DNA from: Curtobacterium sp. MCPF17_002
GTDB taxonomy: Bacteria; Actinomycetota; Actinomycetes; Actinomycetales; Microbacteriaceae
Assembly (NCBI RefSeq): GCF_003234115.2
Contig: NZ_CP126251.1
Span: forward strand, 2,976,001-3,040,000
Reading direction: 5' to 3'
DNA: 64,000 nt
Shown here: piece after piece, positions 16,565-25,260 of the stretch
Numbering within the stretch: the first letter of the stretch is position 1
Layout of the letters: the number at the start of each line of letters is the position of its first letter
Translations under genes and position numbers: made by a program
The notes under the pieces: model-generated
What the model was told of the DNA's origin: nothing
The model's database searches: none
The model's input: only the letters and a program-made list of their open reading frames with translations

Positions 16565-17721
16565 GCGCGACCGAGGCGACCGAGGCGACCGCGGCCGCGG
16601 CCGCGACGACGACGGCGACCGAGGCGGGGGCGACGACGACCGCGGCAGCGGCGGCAGCAGCCCGCGCTCCCGGACGCCGCGGCATCGTCTTCGGCCCCGT
16701 CGGGCTCGCCTGGCGTCCCCGCACGTTCTGGTACACCGTCGCCGCCCTCGGCACCGTGGGTGTCCTCATCGTCCTCGGCGTCGCGGTCGGCTCGACGTGG
16801 ATCGCCCCCGGCACCGTGATCCGTTCCCTGCTCGGCCTGGAGTCCGGCCCCGACGCCTTCATCGTGGAGACCCTGCGGCTCCCCCGGGTCCTCACCGGCG
16901 CGCTCGTCGGCCTGACCCTCGGTGTCGCCGGAGCCCTCACCCAGACCTTCACGCGGAACCCGCTCGGCACCCCCGACATCATCGGCGTGACCTCCGGCGC
17001 GAGCGTCGGCGCCGTGGCCGCGATCGTCTTCGGCGGCGGCACGTACTCGGTCTCCTCGGTCGTGCTCGGCGGCGGCATCCCCGTGGCGGCGACGATCGGT
17101 GCGCTCGTGGCCGCCGTCGCGGTGTACGGACTCGGCTGGCGCGGTGGCGTGCAGAGCTACCGGCTCGTCCTGGTCGGCATCGGGGTGAGCGCCACCCTCG
17201 ACGCGGTCACCAGCTACCTGCTCGTCCGCGCGAAGATCACCGTCGCGGCGGCCGCGTCGCAGTGGCTCGTCGGGAGCCTGTCGAGCACGTCCTGGTCGAG
17301 CGTCTGGCCCCTGCTGATCGTCGCTGCCGTGGCGGTCCCGCTCGCCCTCGCGACGAGCGCCGCGCTCGGCATCGGGCAGCTCGGCGACGAGGTCGCGACC
17401 GGTGTCGGCCTGGCCGTGCAGCGCCACCGGTTGATCGTCATCGCGCTCGCGGTCGTCCTCACCGCCGCGGCCGTCGCCGCCGCCGGCCCGGTCGGGTTCG
17501 TGGCGTTCGTGGTCCCGCAGATCGGGCTCCGGCTCGCCGGGACGAACCGTCCACCGCTGCTGCTGGCCGGGGCGCTCGGCGCGGTGCTCGTGCTCGCTGC
17601 CGACCTGCTCGCCCGCTCGGCGTTCCCCTGGCAGGTGCCGGTCGGGATCATCACGACCGTGATCGGCGCCCCGTACCTGATCTGGCTCCTCATCCGCCAC
17701 CGCAAGGAGATGTCCCGATGA
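16561..17721 (+). CDS. iron-siderophore ABC permease, FecCD family (second subunit)
   Basis: A 386-residue protein starting at GTG 16561, which overlaps the previous stop (GTGA). An unusual ~40-residue Ala/Thr/Glu low-complexity tail precedes the first helix. The core carries LRLPRVLTGALVGLTLGVAG, TRNPLGTPDIIGVTSGASVG and GPVGFVAFVVPQIGLRLAG, all FecCD signatures. The stop overlaps the ATG of the ATPase gene. The low-complexity leader may be cytoplasmic and dispensable. Confidence 0.93.
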   Translation: MSATEATEATAAAAATTTATEAGATTTAAAAAAARAPGRRGIVFGPVGLAWRPRTFWYTVAALGTVGVLIVLGVAVGSTWIAPGTVIRSLLGLESGPDAFIVETLRLPRVLTGALVGLTLGVAGALTQTFTRNPLGTPDIIGVTSGASVGAVAAIVFGGGTYSVSSVVLGGGIPVAATIGALVAAVAVYGLGWRGGVQSYRLVLVGIGVSATLDAVTSYLLVRAKITVAAAASQWLVGSLSSTSWSSVWPLLIVAAVAVPLALATSAALGIGQLGDEVATGVGLAVQRHRLIVIALAVVLTAAAVAAAGPVGFVAFVVPQIGLRLAGTNRPPLLLAGALGAVLVLAADLLARSAFPWQVPVGIITTVIGAPYLIWLLIRHRKEMSR

Positions 17722-18635
17722 CCAGCACCCCCGTGCTCGAGGCCCGCGGCCTGTCCGTCGGCTACGACAAGCACCCCGTCCTCACCGACCTCGACCTGCG
17801 CATCGAGCGCGGCACGGTGACGACGTTCCTCGGCGCGAACGGCTGCGGGAAGTCGACGCTCCTCAAGGCCCTCGGCCGGGTCCTCAAACCGCAGGCGGGT
17901 GCGGTGCACCTCGACGGCGTCCCGATCCGCAAGGAGCCGAACCGTGCCGTCGCCCGGAAGCTCGCGATCCTGCCGCAGTCCCCGGTCGCCCCGGCGGGCA
18001 CGAGCGTGCTCGACCTCGTGATGCGCGGCCGGAACCCGCACCAGTCGTGGGCGAAGCCGTGGACCGCAGACGACGCGGACGTCGCCGAGCAGGCGATCGC
18101 CGCGACCGGCCTGACCGAGGTCGCCCACCGGGACGTCGCGAGCCTGTCCGGCGGGCAGCGGCAGCGCGCCTGGATCGCGCTGGTGGTGGCCCAGCAGGCG
18201 GAGACGCTCCTGCTCGACGAGCCGACGACGTACCTCGACCTCGCGCACCAGCTCGAGGTCCTGCGGCTCGTGCGCCGCCTCAACCGCGAGCAGGGCTCGA
18301 CCGTCGTGATGGTCCTGCACGACCTGTCCCTCGCGGCGCGCTACTCGGACCGGCTCGTGGTCCTGCACGACGGCGGCGTCGCAGCGGACGGCACGCCCGC
18401 CGAGGTCCTCACGCCGGCACTGCTCGAGCGGGCGTTCGGCCTGCACGCCCGCGTCCTCGCCGACCCCGTGACGGGCGCACCGATGATCATCCCGGAAGCG
18501 GACGAGCACGAGCGCGGGCAGGCGCACGAGCGCGGGAAGGCTCGCGAGCACGAACGCGGGCAGGCGCGCGACCACGAAGCAGCAGGCGACGACGAACTTC
18601 CCCGCGAACTGGCGAGCGCGGCGAACTTAGGTTAG
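17718..18635 (+). CDS. iron-siderophore ABC transporter ATP-binding protein (FepC type)
   Basis: A 305-residue ATPase. Walker A is GANGCGKST at about 39-47, the signature is SLSGGQRQRAW, Walker B is TLLLDEPTTYLDLAHQ, and the switch histidine is in VMVLHDLSLAARYSD. The usual FepC fold ends around residue 258 (PMIIPEA). A ~45-residue charged tail follows, built from repeats of (R/H)EHERGQA. This tail is not part of the family. Its last codons and stop (TAG 18633-18635) run into the iron box and -10 region of the next gene. ATG 17718 overlaps the upstream stop. Confidence 0.94.
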   Translation: MTSTPVLEARGLSVGYDKHPVLTDLDLRIERGTVTTFLGANGCGKSTLLKALGRVLKPQAGAVHLDGVPIRKEPNRAVARKLAILPQSPVAPAGTSVLDLVMRGRNPHQSWAKPWTADDADVAEQAIAATGLTEVAHRDVASLSGGQRQRAWIALVVAQQAETLLLDEPTTYLDLAHQLEVLRLVRRLNREQGSTVVMVLHDLSLAARYSDRLVVLHDGGVAADGTPAEVLTPALLERAFGLHARVLADPVTGAPMIIPEADEHERGQAHERGKAREHERGQARDHEAAGDDELPRELASAANLG

Positions 18636-18645
18636 CCTCTCCTAA
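18627..18645. promoter_or_regulatory. DtxR/IdeR-type iron box before the siderophore-binding lipoprotein
   Basis: TTAGGTTAGCCTCTCCTAA matches 17 of 19 consensus positions for actinobacterial IdeR/DmdR sites. It overlaps the end of the ATPase gene and ends one base before the GTG at 18647. TAGCCT (18633-18638) is a plausible -10, eight bases from that GTG. Confidence 0.88.
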
Positions 18646-18646
18646 C

Positions 18647-19678
18647 GTGAAGATCCCCCGCCGCGGCTCCCTCCGGGCCGCCCTCGTGACCTCCGTGGCC
18701 GTCTCGGCCCTCCTCCTCACCGGCTGCTCCGGTGCGAACAGCTCCGACGACGGCGGCAACGCCGGCTCCGGCAGCGACACGGCCGGCTCCGACAAGGCCT
18801 GGTCGTACAAGGACGCCACCGGCACCACCGTCAAGGTCGACCACACGCCGAAGCGCGTCGTCGTCCTCAACGACATCGCGATCTCGTTCGTCGAGTACGG
18901 CCTGCAACCCGTCGGCACCTTCGGGCAGCTGACGATGGCGAAGGACGCCCGCTTCACGGGACTCGACACCGACGGCATCACCCAGCTCGGCACCGGGTAC
19001 GGCGACATCGACCTGGAGCAGCTCGCGGCCCTCAAGCCCGACCTCGTCGTCACGTCGGTCTACCCGACCGACGCGAAGGGCACGCTCGACGCGACGCAGC
19101 CCGGCTACGGCTTCAAGGACATGGAGCAGGAGAAGCAGGTCCAGGCGATCGCGCCCGTCGCCCAGGTGAAGTGGGGCGGCAAGGGCGAGGACGTCATCGA
19201 GGACATCGCCGACCTCGCCGAGTCGCTCGGCGCGGAGGAGGCCACGGTCGAGAAGGCCGAGGCCCGCTTCGACACCGCCCGCGACGAGCTCGAGAAGGTC
19301 ACCAAGGAACAGGACCTGTCGGTCGTCTCGATGTACGCCGACGGTGACGGCGCCTACGTCACCCGTCCCTCCGACGAGCCGACCCTGCAGATGTACGAGT
19401 CCTTCGGCGTCGACCTGGTGAACCCGAAGCCCGCGGGCTTCTACTGGGGCATCTACTCGTGGGAGAACGCCGGTCAGATCAGCGGCGACGTGCTCCTGCT
19501 GTCGCAGCAGGGCTACCAGGTCGCCGACCTCGAGAAGCAGCCGACGTTCGCCGACAACGCCGCCCTCCAGGCGGGCCAGGTGCACAGCTGGACCTTCCCG
19601 GCGCTCGACTACGCGTCGCAGGCCGACTACATGAAGAAGCTCGCGGGCTGGCTCGAGGACAGCAAGCAGCTGTCGTAG
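18647..19678 (+). CDS. iron-siderophore-binding lipoprotein (FepB/FecB family)
   Basis: A 343-residue lipoprotein. The signal ends LLLTGC (lipobox, Cys27), followed by a Ser/Gly-rich linker. The binding domain has the family pattern: TPKRVVVLNDIAISFVEYGL, LEQLAALKPDLVVTSVYP, QVQAIAPVAQVKW, and LSVVSMYADGDGAYV in the second lobe. It delivers ferric siderophore to the FecCD permeases. Although it follows the ATPase, it has its own iron box and probable leaderless promoter, so it may be made in excess over the membrane parts, as binding proteins usually are. The GTG start follows the iron box with no room for a ribosome site. Confidence 0.93.
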   Translation: MKIPRRGSLRAALVTSVAVSALLLTGCSGANSSDDGGNAGSGSDTAGSDKAWSYKDATGTTVKVDHTPKRVVVLNDIAISFVEYGLQPVGTFGQLTMAKDARFTGLDTDGITQLGTGYGDIDLEQLAALKPDLVVTSVYPTDAKGTLDATQPGYGFKDMEQEKQVQAIAPVAQVKWGGKGEDVIEDIADLAESLGAEEATVEKAEARFDTARDELEKVTKEQDLSVVSMYADGDGAYVTRPSDEPTLQMYESFGVDLVNPKPAGFYWGIYSWENAGQISGDVLLLSQQGYQVADLEKQPTFADNAALQAGQVHSWTFPALDYASQADYMKKLAGWLEDSKQLS

Positions 19679-19690
19679 ACGCGACCGTTC

Positions 19691-19738
19691 GACGGACTGG
19701 AGGCGCGGTGCCGGCTGGCACCGCGCCTCCAGTCCGTC
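19691..19738. terminator. GGAGGCGCGGTGCC-family hairpin terminator
   Basis: A perfect 22-bp stem (19691-19712 with 19717-19738) and four-base loop lie 12 bp after the binding-protein stop. It separates convergent genes and can serve both strands. Confidence 0.88.
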
Positions 19739-19780
19739 ACGGACGCGACTCCAGTGCACGAATCGCGTCAGCCACGCCCG

Positions 19781-21832
19781 TCACCCGACCGGCAGCGCCG
19801 CGTTCACGCCCGTCTGCGCCTGCCGCCAGACGGTAGCCCGGGTGCCGGCGTACGTACCCTCGCCGTTCGAGAAGTGCCGCAGGTTCGACGTGCCGCCGTC
19901 GGTGTTGCCCTGCCAGTACGCCGTCACCGCACGCGAGGTCCCGCCGACCAACCAGATCTGGTCCGCGGCGTCGGTGGTGCCGGTCTTGCCGAACAGCGTC
20001 GCGCCGTCCGGGGTCTGCCCGCCGCTCGCCGTCCCGCCGCGGAACGCGCCCTGCATGACCTCGAACGCCGTCTCGGCCACGGTGGCGGACACCGCCTGCC
20101 CGCACTGCTCCGGCTGCCCGCCGAGCTGCTTGCCGTCCGGCCCCGTCACCTGGTCGACGACCCGGGGAGCGCAGTACACGCCGCCGTTCGCGATGCCGGC
20201 GTAGGCGGCCGCCATCGTCAGCGGGGCGATGCTCGTGGTGCCGAGCACGGCCGCCGGGTTCGCGGGCAGTTCGCCGCCGCGTGCCGGGTGGACGCCGAGG
20301 CTCGCGGCCACGTCGCGGATGTCGCAGAGGTCGAGCTGCGCCGCCATCGACGCGTACGCGGCGTTGACGGACTGGGCGGTCGCCGCACGAACCGAGTACG
20401 GGCCCCTCTGGCCCGGTGAGTCGTTCTTCGGGTCCCAGAACGCCGTGATGGTCTGCCCGCACTGTGTCCACGTGCTCTGTGCGTGCCGGGTGCCGTTCAC
20501 GACCGCGTCCGGACTCTTCCCCGATGCGAGCCACTGCAGCAGCGTGAACATCTTGTACGTCGAGCCGACCTGGAACCCGCCCGAGCCGCCGTACGCGTGG
20601 TCGGTGGCGTAGTTGAGCGACGTCGCGGTCGGCGGGGCCTGTTCCGATCGGTCGTAGTCCGTGTTCTGCGCCATGGTCAGCACGCGACCGGTGCCGGCCT
20701 CGACGGTGTCGAGCGTCGCGCCGAGGGCGAACCGCGACTCGGTGTTCGGGTCGTACTGATCGAGCAGGGCCTTCTGCTGGGCGTTGAGGTCGAGATCGAG
20801 CGTCGTCTGGATCCGGTAGCCGCCCGTCCGCCAGGCGTCCGCGCGACGGTCCTCGGTCGGGCCGAGCTGCGGCAACTCCTTCGCGACCCGCACGGCGTGG
20901 TCGCAGAAGAACTCGGCACCGCGTGCGACCGCCTCGCACCCCTGCTGCGGTGCCGTGATGCGGACGGAGTCGGCGGGCCGCGCGGCGAGCGCCTCGGTGA
21001 GCTGTGCGCTGGTGAGGTGGCCCTGCTCGTGCATCGAGCGGAGGATGACGTCGCGGCGGGCGACATTGTCGGCATAGTGCGCGGGCGTCGAGAGGTCGCG
21101 CTTCTCGGGCCACTGCACGATCGCGATGAGCGACGCCGCCTCAGCCGGGGTCAGGTCCGTGGCGTCCTTGCCGTAGTAGTGCTGCGCGGCTGCCTGCACG
21201 CCGTACGTCTGGTCGCCGAAGTAGGCGATGTTGAGGTAGGCGGTGAGGATCTCCTTCTTGGAGTACTCCTTCGCGAGACCGATCGCGAGCTTCATCTCCG
21301 CGAGCTTCCGGCTCGGCGAGCGCTTCGTCGCCTCCTCGTACCCGGCCTCCCGTTCAGCGGCCGTCGGCAGCTCGCTCGCCCGCAGGGTCTTGATGTTCCG
21401 GACGAGCTGCATCGTCAGCGTCGAGCCGCCGGAGCCGCCCTCGCCCTTCGACGCGACCACACTCACGAGGGACCGGACCATCGACGCGGCGTCCACCCCG
21501 CCGGTCTCGTAGAAGCGCTTGTCCTCACCGTCGACCGCGGCGTGCTTCAGCTGTTCGCTGATCTGGTCGAACGACAGCTCCTGCCGGTTCTGGTCCCAGA
21601 CGTTCGCCAGCCGCACGGGCTTTCCGCCGCGGTACGCCCAGACCTCGTTGCGCTGCGGGAGCTCGCCGATCCGGATGTACTCCGGCAATGAGTCGAACAC
21701 CCCGATCGCCGAGGTCGTCCCGACCCCCGCCACGGCGAGCACCGGCGTCACGCCGACCCCGACCAGCAACCCGGCGAGCACACTGCCGCCCACGAAGCCG
21801 AGTGCGGCCGATCCTGTCCGTCTGAATGCCAT
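19781..21832 (-). CDS. class A penicillin-binding protein (transglycosylase-transpeptidase)
   Basis: A 683-residue bifunctional cell-wall synthase. One N-terminal helix (about 10-38) anchors it. The glycosyltransferase (GT51) domain has EDKRFYETGGVD with catalytic Glu103, GGSTLTMQLVRNI at 135-147, and RKLAEMKLAIGLAKEYSKKE onward. The transpeptidase domain has STYK with Ser424 and Lys427, SVN at 488-490 and KTGTT at 616-620. The histidine usual in the first GT51 motif (EDxxFxxHxG) is Thr110 here, and the usual Gln of GGSTLTQQ is Met141. ATG 21832 has a GGGGGAGG ribosome site. The long in-frame reading upstream overlaps the divergent hydrolase and is not coding. Confidence 0.94.
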   Translation of the reverse strand: MAFRRTGSAALGFVGGSVLAGLLVGVGVTPVLAVAGVGTTSAIGVFDSLPEYIRIGELPQRNEVWAYRGGKPVRLANVWDQNRQELSFDQISEQLKHAAVDGEDKRFYETGGVDAASMVRSLVSVVASKGEGGSGGSTLTMQLVRNIKTLRASELPTAAEREAGYEEATKRSPSRKLAEMKLAIGLAKEYSKKEILTAYLNIAYFGDQTYGVQAAAQHYYGKDATDLTPAEAASLIAIVQWPEKRDLSTPAHYADNVARRDVILRSMHEQGHLTSAQLTEALAARPADSVRITAPQQGCEAVARGAEFFCDHAVRVAKELPQLGPTEDRRADAWRTGGYRIQTTLDLDLNAQQKALLDQYDPNTESRFALGATLDTVEAGTGRVLTMAQNTDYDRSEQAPPTATSLNYATDHAYGGSGGFQVGSTYKMFTLLQWLASGKSPDAVVNGTRHAQSTWTQCGQTITAFWDPKNDSPGQRGPYSVRAATAQSVNAAYASMAAQLDLCDIRDVAASLGVHPARGGELPANPAAVLGTTSIAPLTMAAAYAGIANGGVYCAPRVVDQVTGPDGKQLGGQPEQCGQAVSATVAETAFEVMQGAFRGGTASGGQTPDGATLFGKTGTTDAADQIWLVGGTSRAVTAYWQGNTDGGTSNLRHFSNGEGTYAGTRATVWRQAQTGVNAALPVG

Positions 21833-22024
21833 CCTGTGGGCCTCCCCCTCGAGTCGATCCACCGCCCCTGCGGTTCCCGGAGCGTCCCAGCCCTTCTCGG
21901 ACGACCGCCGGGACTTCTCCGGGGAAGTCCGCCACGTCCGCTGGGAAAGCCCCGGGGCGGTACGGATCGTTACCGAGTGACCTCCGCACCGGCGGCGGCG
22001 GCGGGCGGCGGATACGCTCGACCG

Positions 22025-23020
22025 ATGGCGGACCACGGTTGGCGCGACGACGTCCTCGGAGCGCCGTTCGAGCGCCTCGAGCTCCCGCTCGGCGAGGACT
22101 CCGAGGGACCGGTGGTCGCGACCCTCGTCCGTCTGCGACGCTCCCCGGCGGACCTGTTGCTGCACGCCGGCGGTCCCCTGCACGGCGTCGACGTCCTCTA
22201 CGTCCACGGCTGGTCGGACTACTTCTTCCAGGTCGAGCTCGCCGAGCGGCTCGAACGGCTCGGTGCCCGGTTCCACGCGCTCGACCTCCGGAAGTACGGC
22301 CGGAGCCTGCAGCCACGACAGACCCCGGGGTTCGTCGACGACCTGACCACGTACGACGAGGACATCGCCGCCGCGCTCGACGCGATCGCCGCCGAGCACC
22401 GACGGGGTGACACCGGCCGACGGCTCGTCCCGATGGGCCACTCGACGGGCGGACTGACCCTGTCGCTGTGGGCGGCGCGGCACCCGGAGCACGTCGCCGG
22501 ACTCGTCCTCAACAGCCCGTGGCTCGAGTTCCAGGCGAACGCCGTCGGACGTGCGCTGGTGACCCCGGTCATCAAGCTCGGGGCGCGGCGGAACCCGCTC
22601 GCGCCGATGCCCGCGGTCGACCCCGGCTTCTACACGCGCACCGTGTCGAGTGCGGGCGAGGGCTCGTGGACCTACGACCAGCAGTGGCGTCCGGACCGCG
22701 GCTTCCCGCTCCACCCCGGGTGGCTCGCCGCCGTGTTCGACGGACAGGCGACGGTCGAGGCCGGCCTCGGACTCGAGGTCCCCGTGCTCGTCATGCTCAG
22801 CGACAAGAGCATGCTGCAGCCCCGGTGGGACGACGGGATGGCGCGCGCCGACGTCGCGCTCAACGTCGACGTCGTCGCGCACCGCGCGCTGTCCCTGGGC
22901 AGCGAGGTCACCGTCCGGCGCCTGCACGGCGCCCTGCACGACGTGGTGCTGTCCGTTCCCGAGGTCCGCGAGCACGCCTACGACGCGATCGCACGGTGGG
23001 CGTCGACCCTGCGGCACTGA
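22025..23020 (+). CDS. alpha/beta hydrolase (monoglyceride-lipase-like)
   Basis: A 331-residue cytoplasmic hydrolase. VLYVHGWSDYFFQVELAERL is the oxyanion strand, GHSTGG at 138-143 gives nucleophile Ser140, VLVMLSDKSM is the strand before the acid, and GALHDVVLSVPEVRE carries the likely catalytic His. The lid-like middle and LDLRKYGRSLQP resemble the lysophospholipase/monoacylglycerol lipase group. The substrate is unknown. It is divergent from the PBP gene. The start is ATG 22025, since longer in-frame readings overlap the neighbour's promoter. Confidence 0.88.
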   Translation: MADHGWRDDVLGAPFERLELPLGEDSEGPVVATLVRLRRSPADLLLHAGGPLHGVDVLYVHGWSDYFFQVELAERLERLGARFHALDLRKYGRSLQPRQTPGFVDDLTTYDEDIAAALDAIAAEHRRGDTGRRLVPMGHSTGGLTLSLWAARHPEHVAGLVLNSPWLEFQANAVGRALVTPVIKLGARRNPLAPMPAVDPGFYTRTVSSAGEGSWTYDQQWRPDRGFPLHPGWLAAVFDGQATVEAGLGLEVPVLVMLSDKSMLQPRWDDGMARADVALNVDVVAHRALSLGSEVTVRRLHGALHDVVLSVPEVREHAYDAIARWASTLRH

Positions 23021-23063
23021 GGGACGGGCCCAGGCGGGCCGCCGTGCCGCTACCCTGGCCGCC

Positions 23064-23438
23064 ATGACCGCATCGTTCAACCACACGATCATCGCGGCGA
23101 AGGAGCCCGCGGTGTCCGCGGCGTTCTTCGTCGACCTCCTCGAAGCAGCCGGAGCCCCGTCGTGGGGTCCCTTCACCAACCTGCAGCTCCCCGACGGCGT
23201 CCTCCTGCAGTTCGCCGCGGTGCCGATCGACTTCCCGCCGCAGCACTACGCGTTCCTGGTCGACGACGACCACTTCGACCGCGCGTACGCCCGCATCACC
23301 GCCGAGGGCCGCGAGCACTGGGCCGACCCGCAGCGGCAGCGCCCCGGCGAGACGAACACCGAGCACGACGGCCGCGGGGTCTACCTGCTCGACCCGGCCG
23401 GGCACTACATCGAGCTCCTGACCAGGCCGTACCTGTGA
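23064..23438 (+). CDS. VOC (glyoxalase/bleomycin-resistance) superfamily protein
   Basis: A 124-residue protein that opens FNHTIIAAKEPAVSAAFFVD, with the family's closing block GVYLLDPAGHYIELLTRPY, where Glu is a typical metal ligand. This small fold includes dioxygenases, isomerases and binding proteins, and the sequence does not say which. Its TGA overlaps the GTG of the acetyltransferase gene, so the two are co-translated. Confidence 0.85.
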   Translation: MTASFNHTIIAAKEPAVSAAFFVDLLEAAGAPSWGPFTNLQLPDGVLLQFAAVPIDFPPQHYAFLVDDDHFDRAYARITAEGREHWADPQRQRPGETNTEHDGRGVYLLDPAGHYIELLTRPYL

Positions 23439-24004
23439 CGGTGGTCGAGCTCGTCCGGCTCGACCCGACGGGCGCCGACCGCGACGAACTGATCAGGTTC
23501 CTGGCGGCCGAGGAGTTCCCCTTCCACATGCGCAGCACGATCAGCGCCGAAGACGCCTCGACGGCGGTGGACTCCGGATCGTTCCGCGACGCGGAGCACG
23601 ACACCTCCTGGCTCGTGCACGCCGACCACGGTCGGATCGGGATCGTCCGACTCGAGGACCTCGAGGACCCGGTACCCCTCTTCGACCTGCGGATCGCCGG
23701 ACGGTTCCGCGGGCAGGGACTCGGCGTCCCCGCCCTCTGCGCCGTGACGGACCACGTCTTCCGCACCATGCCCTCTGTCACGCGGTTCGAAGGGCAGACG
23801 CGCGAGGACAACACGGCGATGCGCCGTGTGTTCGTCCGCGCCGGGTGGGTCAAGGAGGCGCACTACCGCGAGGCCTGGCCGGTCCACGGCGCTGCCCCCG
23901 TCGCGTCCGTCGCCTACGGGATGCTCCGCGGCGACTGGGAGACCGGCAGGACGACACCGGTCCCGTGGGACGACGACGAGGACGCCCGCGCCGTCACTGC
24001 CTAA
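23435..24004 (+). CDS. GNAT-family N-acetyltransferase
   Basis: A 189-residue protein from GTG 23435, overlapping the VOC stop (GTGA). The acetyl-CoA loop is RFRGQGLGVPAL (R-x-x-G-x-G), and RFEGQTREDNTAMRRVFVRAG is the usual second half of a GNAT domain, with the asparagine and the FxRxG end. It resembles RimJ/RimL-like enzymes, but the substrate amine is unknown. Confidence 0.88.
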   Translation: MTVVELVRLDPTGADRDELIRFLAAEEFPFHMRSTISAEDASTAVDSGSFRDAEHDTSWLVHADHGRIGIVRLEDLEDPVPLFDLRIAGRFRGQGLGVPALCAVTDHVFRTMPSVTRFEGQTREDNTAMRRVFVRAGWVKEAHYREAWPVHGAAPVASVAYGMLRGDWETGRTTPVPWDDDEDARAVTA

Positions 24005-24016
24005 CCTGCGCCGCCG

Positions 24017-24694
24017 TCAGACCGGGACCGCCTCCCACACCAGGACGTAGCGCCAGAACAGCGACCGGCGCATCCGCGCTCCGGGGAGGTACCGGGCGAC
24101 GACCGCCCGGATCTCCTCGAACGTCGCGGTGGCAGGGACGGTCGGCGACCGCATGTGCGGCGGCGGCTGATCCCCTCGGCGTGCGCGCGGGTGTCGGAGC
24201 GCACCCACGATCGGGTTCACCAGCGTGGAGAGCACCGACCAGCCGAGGTCGCGCCGGGTCTCGGCCGCGACCCCGATCACGACGAGCCGCCCGCTCGGAC
24301 GCACGAGGTGCCGCAGTCGGCGGAGTGCGGGCTCGAGCGGCAGGTGGTGCAGCACGGCGACGAGCGACACCAGGTCGAACTGCTCGTCCCCGACCGCGTT
24401 CAGCGAGCCCTCGACGATCCGGACGGACGGGGTGTCCGCCGTCGTCTGCCGTGCGAGCGCCGCGGTCGGCGCCGACGGTTCGAGACCGACGACCTCGTCG
24501 AACTCGCGGCCGAGACGACGCGCGAGCACTCCGGTCCCGCACCCGACGTCGAGCGCACGCGACGGCTCGCGCCCAGCACGCGCGGCCGCTCGCGCACGCC
24601 GTCCCTGTGCGAGGACCACGGGGGTGTACGCCTGGTTGTGCGACCACGGGCGCCGAGCATTCGAGCGGTCCAGCACCGCGAGCATCCACGCCAT
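24017..24694 (-). CDS. class I SAM-dependent methyltransferase
   Basis: A 225-residue protein. Motif I is ALDVGCGTGVLARRL, the acidic residue of motif II is in VVGLEPSAPT, and motif post-I is EQFDLVSLVAVLHHLPLEPA, followed by LRHLVRPSGRLVVIG. The layout fits small-molecule or quinone-type methyltransferases, and the substrate is not evident. It converges with the acetyltransferase gene, with only 12 bp between stops. Confidence 0.88.
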   Translation of the reverse strand: MAWMLAVLDRSNARRPWSHNQAYTPVVLAQGRRARAAARAGREPSRALDVGCGTGVLARRLGREFDEVVGLEPSAPTAALARQTTADTPSVRIVEGSLNAVGDEQFDLVSLVAVLHHLPLEPALRRLRHLVRPSGRLVVIGVAAETRRDLGWSVLSTLVNPIVGALRHPRARRGDQPPPHMRSPTVPATATFEEIRAVVARYLPGARMRRSLFWRYVLVWEAVPV

Positions 24695-24803
24695 GGGGTC
24701 GACGCTAACCGAAGTTCGTCACGCCCGTCGCTCACTGCGAACCCCGCGTTCCAGCGCCCGACAACCACGAGCATCGACCCCGTAGGTCGACGCTCACGGG
24801 ACC

Positions 24804-25175
24804 TCAGACCGGACGGCTGAACACGTTGACGAGGTTGCCGTCCGGGTCGCGGAAGAGGGTCGAGCGGTTCCCCCACGGCATCGTCGTCGGCGGCAGCACC
24901 ACGTCGTCGAGCGCGTCCCGGAGTTCCGCGAAGGTGTCGTCGACGTCGTTCACCAGGAACTCGACGATCACGCTCCCGTTCGCACCCGCGGTCGGCGCTG
25001 CGGCCCCGAGCGCGGCGACGGTCGCCGGCGCGCCGAGCGCGAGGACGGCTCCCCCGGTCACGATCTCGGCGAACACCGGGGCGGGGCGACGAGCCGTCGT
25101 CCCGGTGACCCGCTCGTAGAACGTCACCATCCCGTCGAGGTCGTCGGTGATGATGCGGATCGATGCGAACTCCAT
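24804..25175 (-). CDS. VOC (glyoxalase-like) superfamily protein
   Basis: A 123-residue single-domain protein: MEFASIRIITDDLDGMVTFY at the start, VIVEFLVNDVDDTFAELRDA in the middle and TLFRDPDGNLVNVFSRPV at the end. This is the typical VOC beta-alpha-beta pattern. It is likely transcribed with or near the WYL regulator upstream, from which it is separated by 85 bp. No catalytic role can be assigned. Confidence 0.85.
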   Translation of the reverse strand: MEFASIRIITDDLDGMVTFYERVTGTTARRPAPVFAEIVTGGAVLALGAPATVAALGAAAPTAGANGSVIVEFLVNDVDDTFAELRDALDDVVLPPTTMPWGNRSTLFRDPDGNLVNVFSRPV

Positions 25176-25260
25176 GACGTGCCTTCCCGGGCGACCGCCG
25201 TGGCCGCCCGGGTCGAGCCTCCACGACCGCCGCGACACCGTCCTGTCGGGGTTTGCGCGA

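Noticed and set aside
21833-23179. N-terminal extension of the penicillin-binding protein
   Set aside because: It overlaps the divergent hydrolase gene, has no motif, and ATG 21832 has a good ribosome site directly before the membrane anchor.
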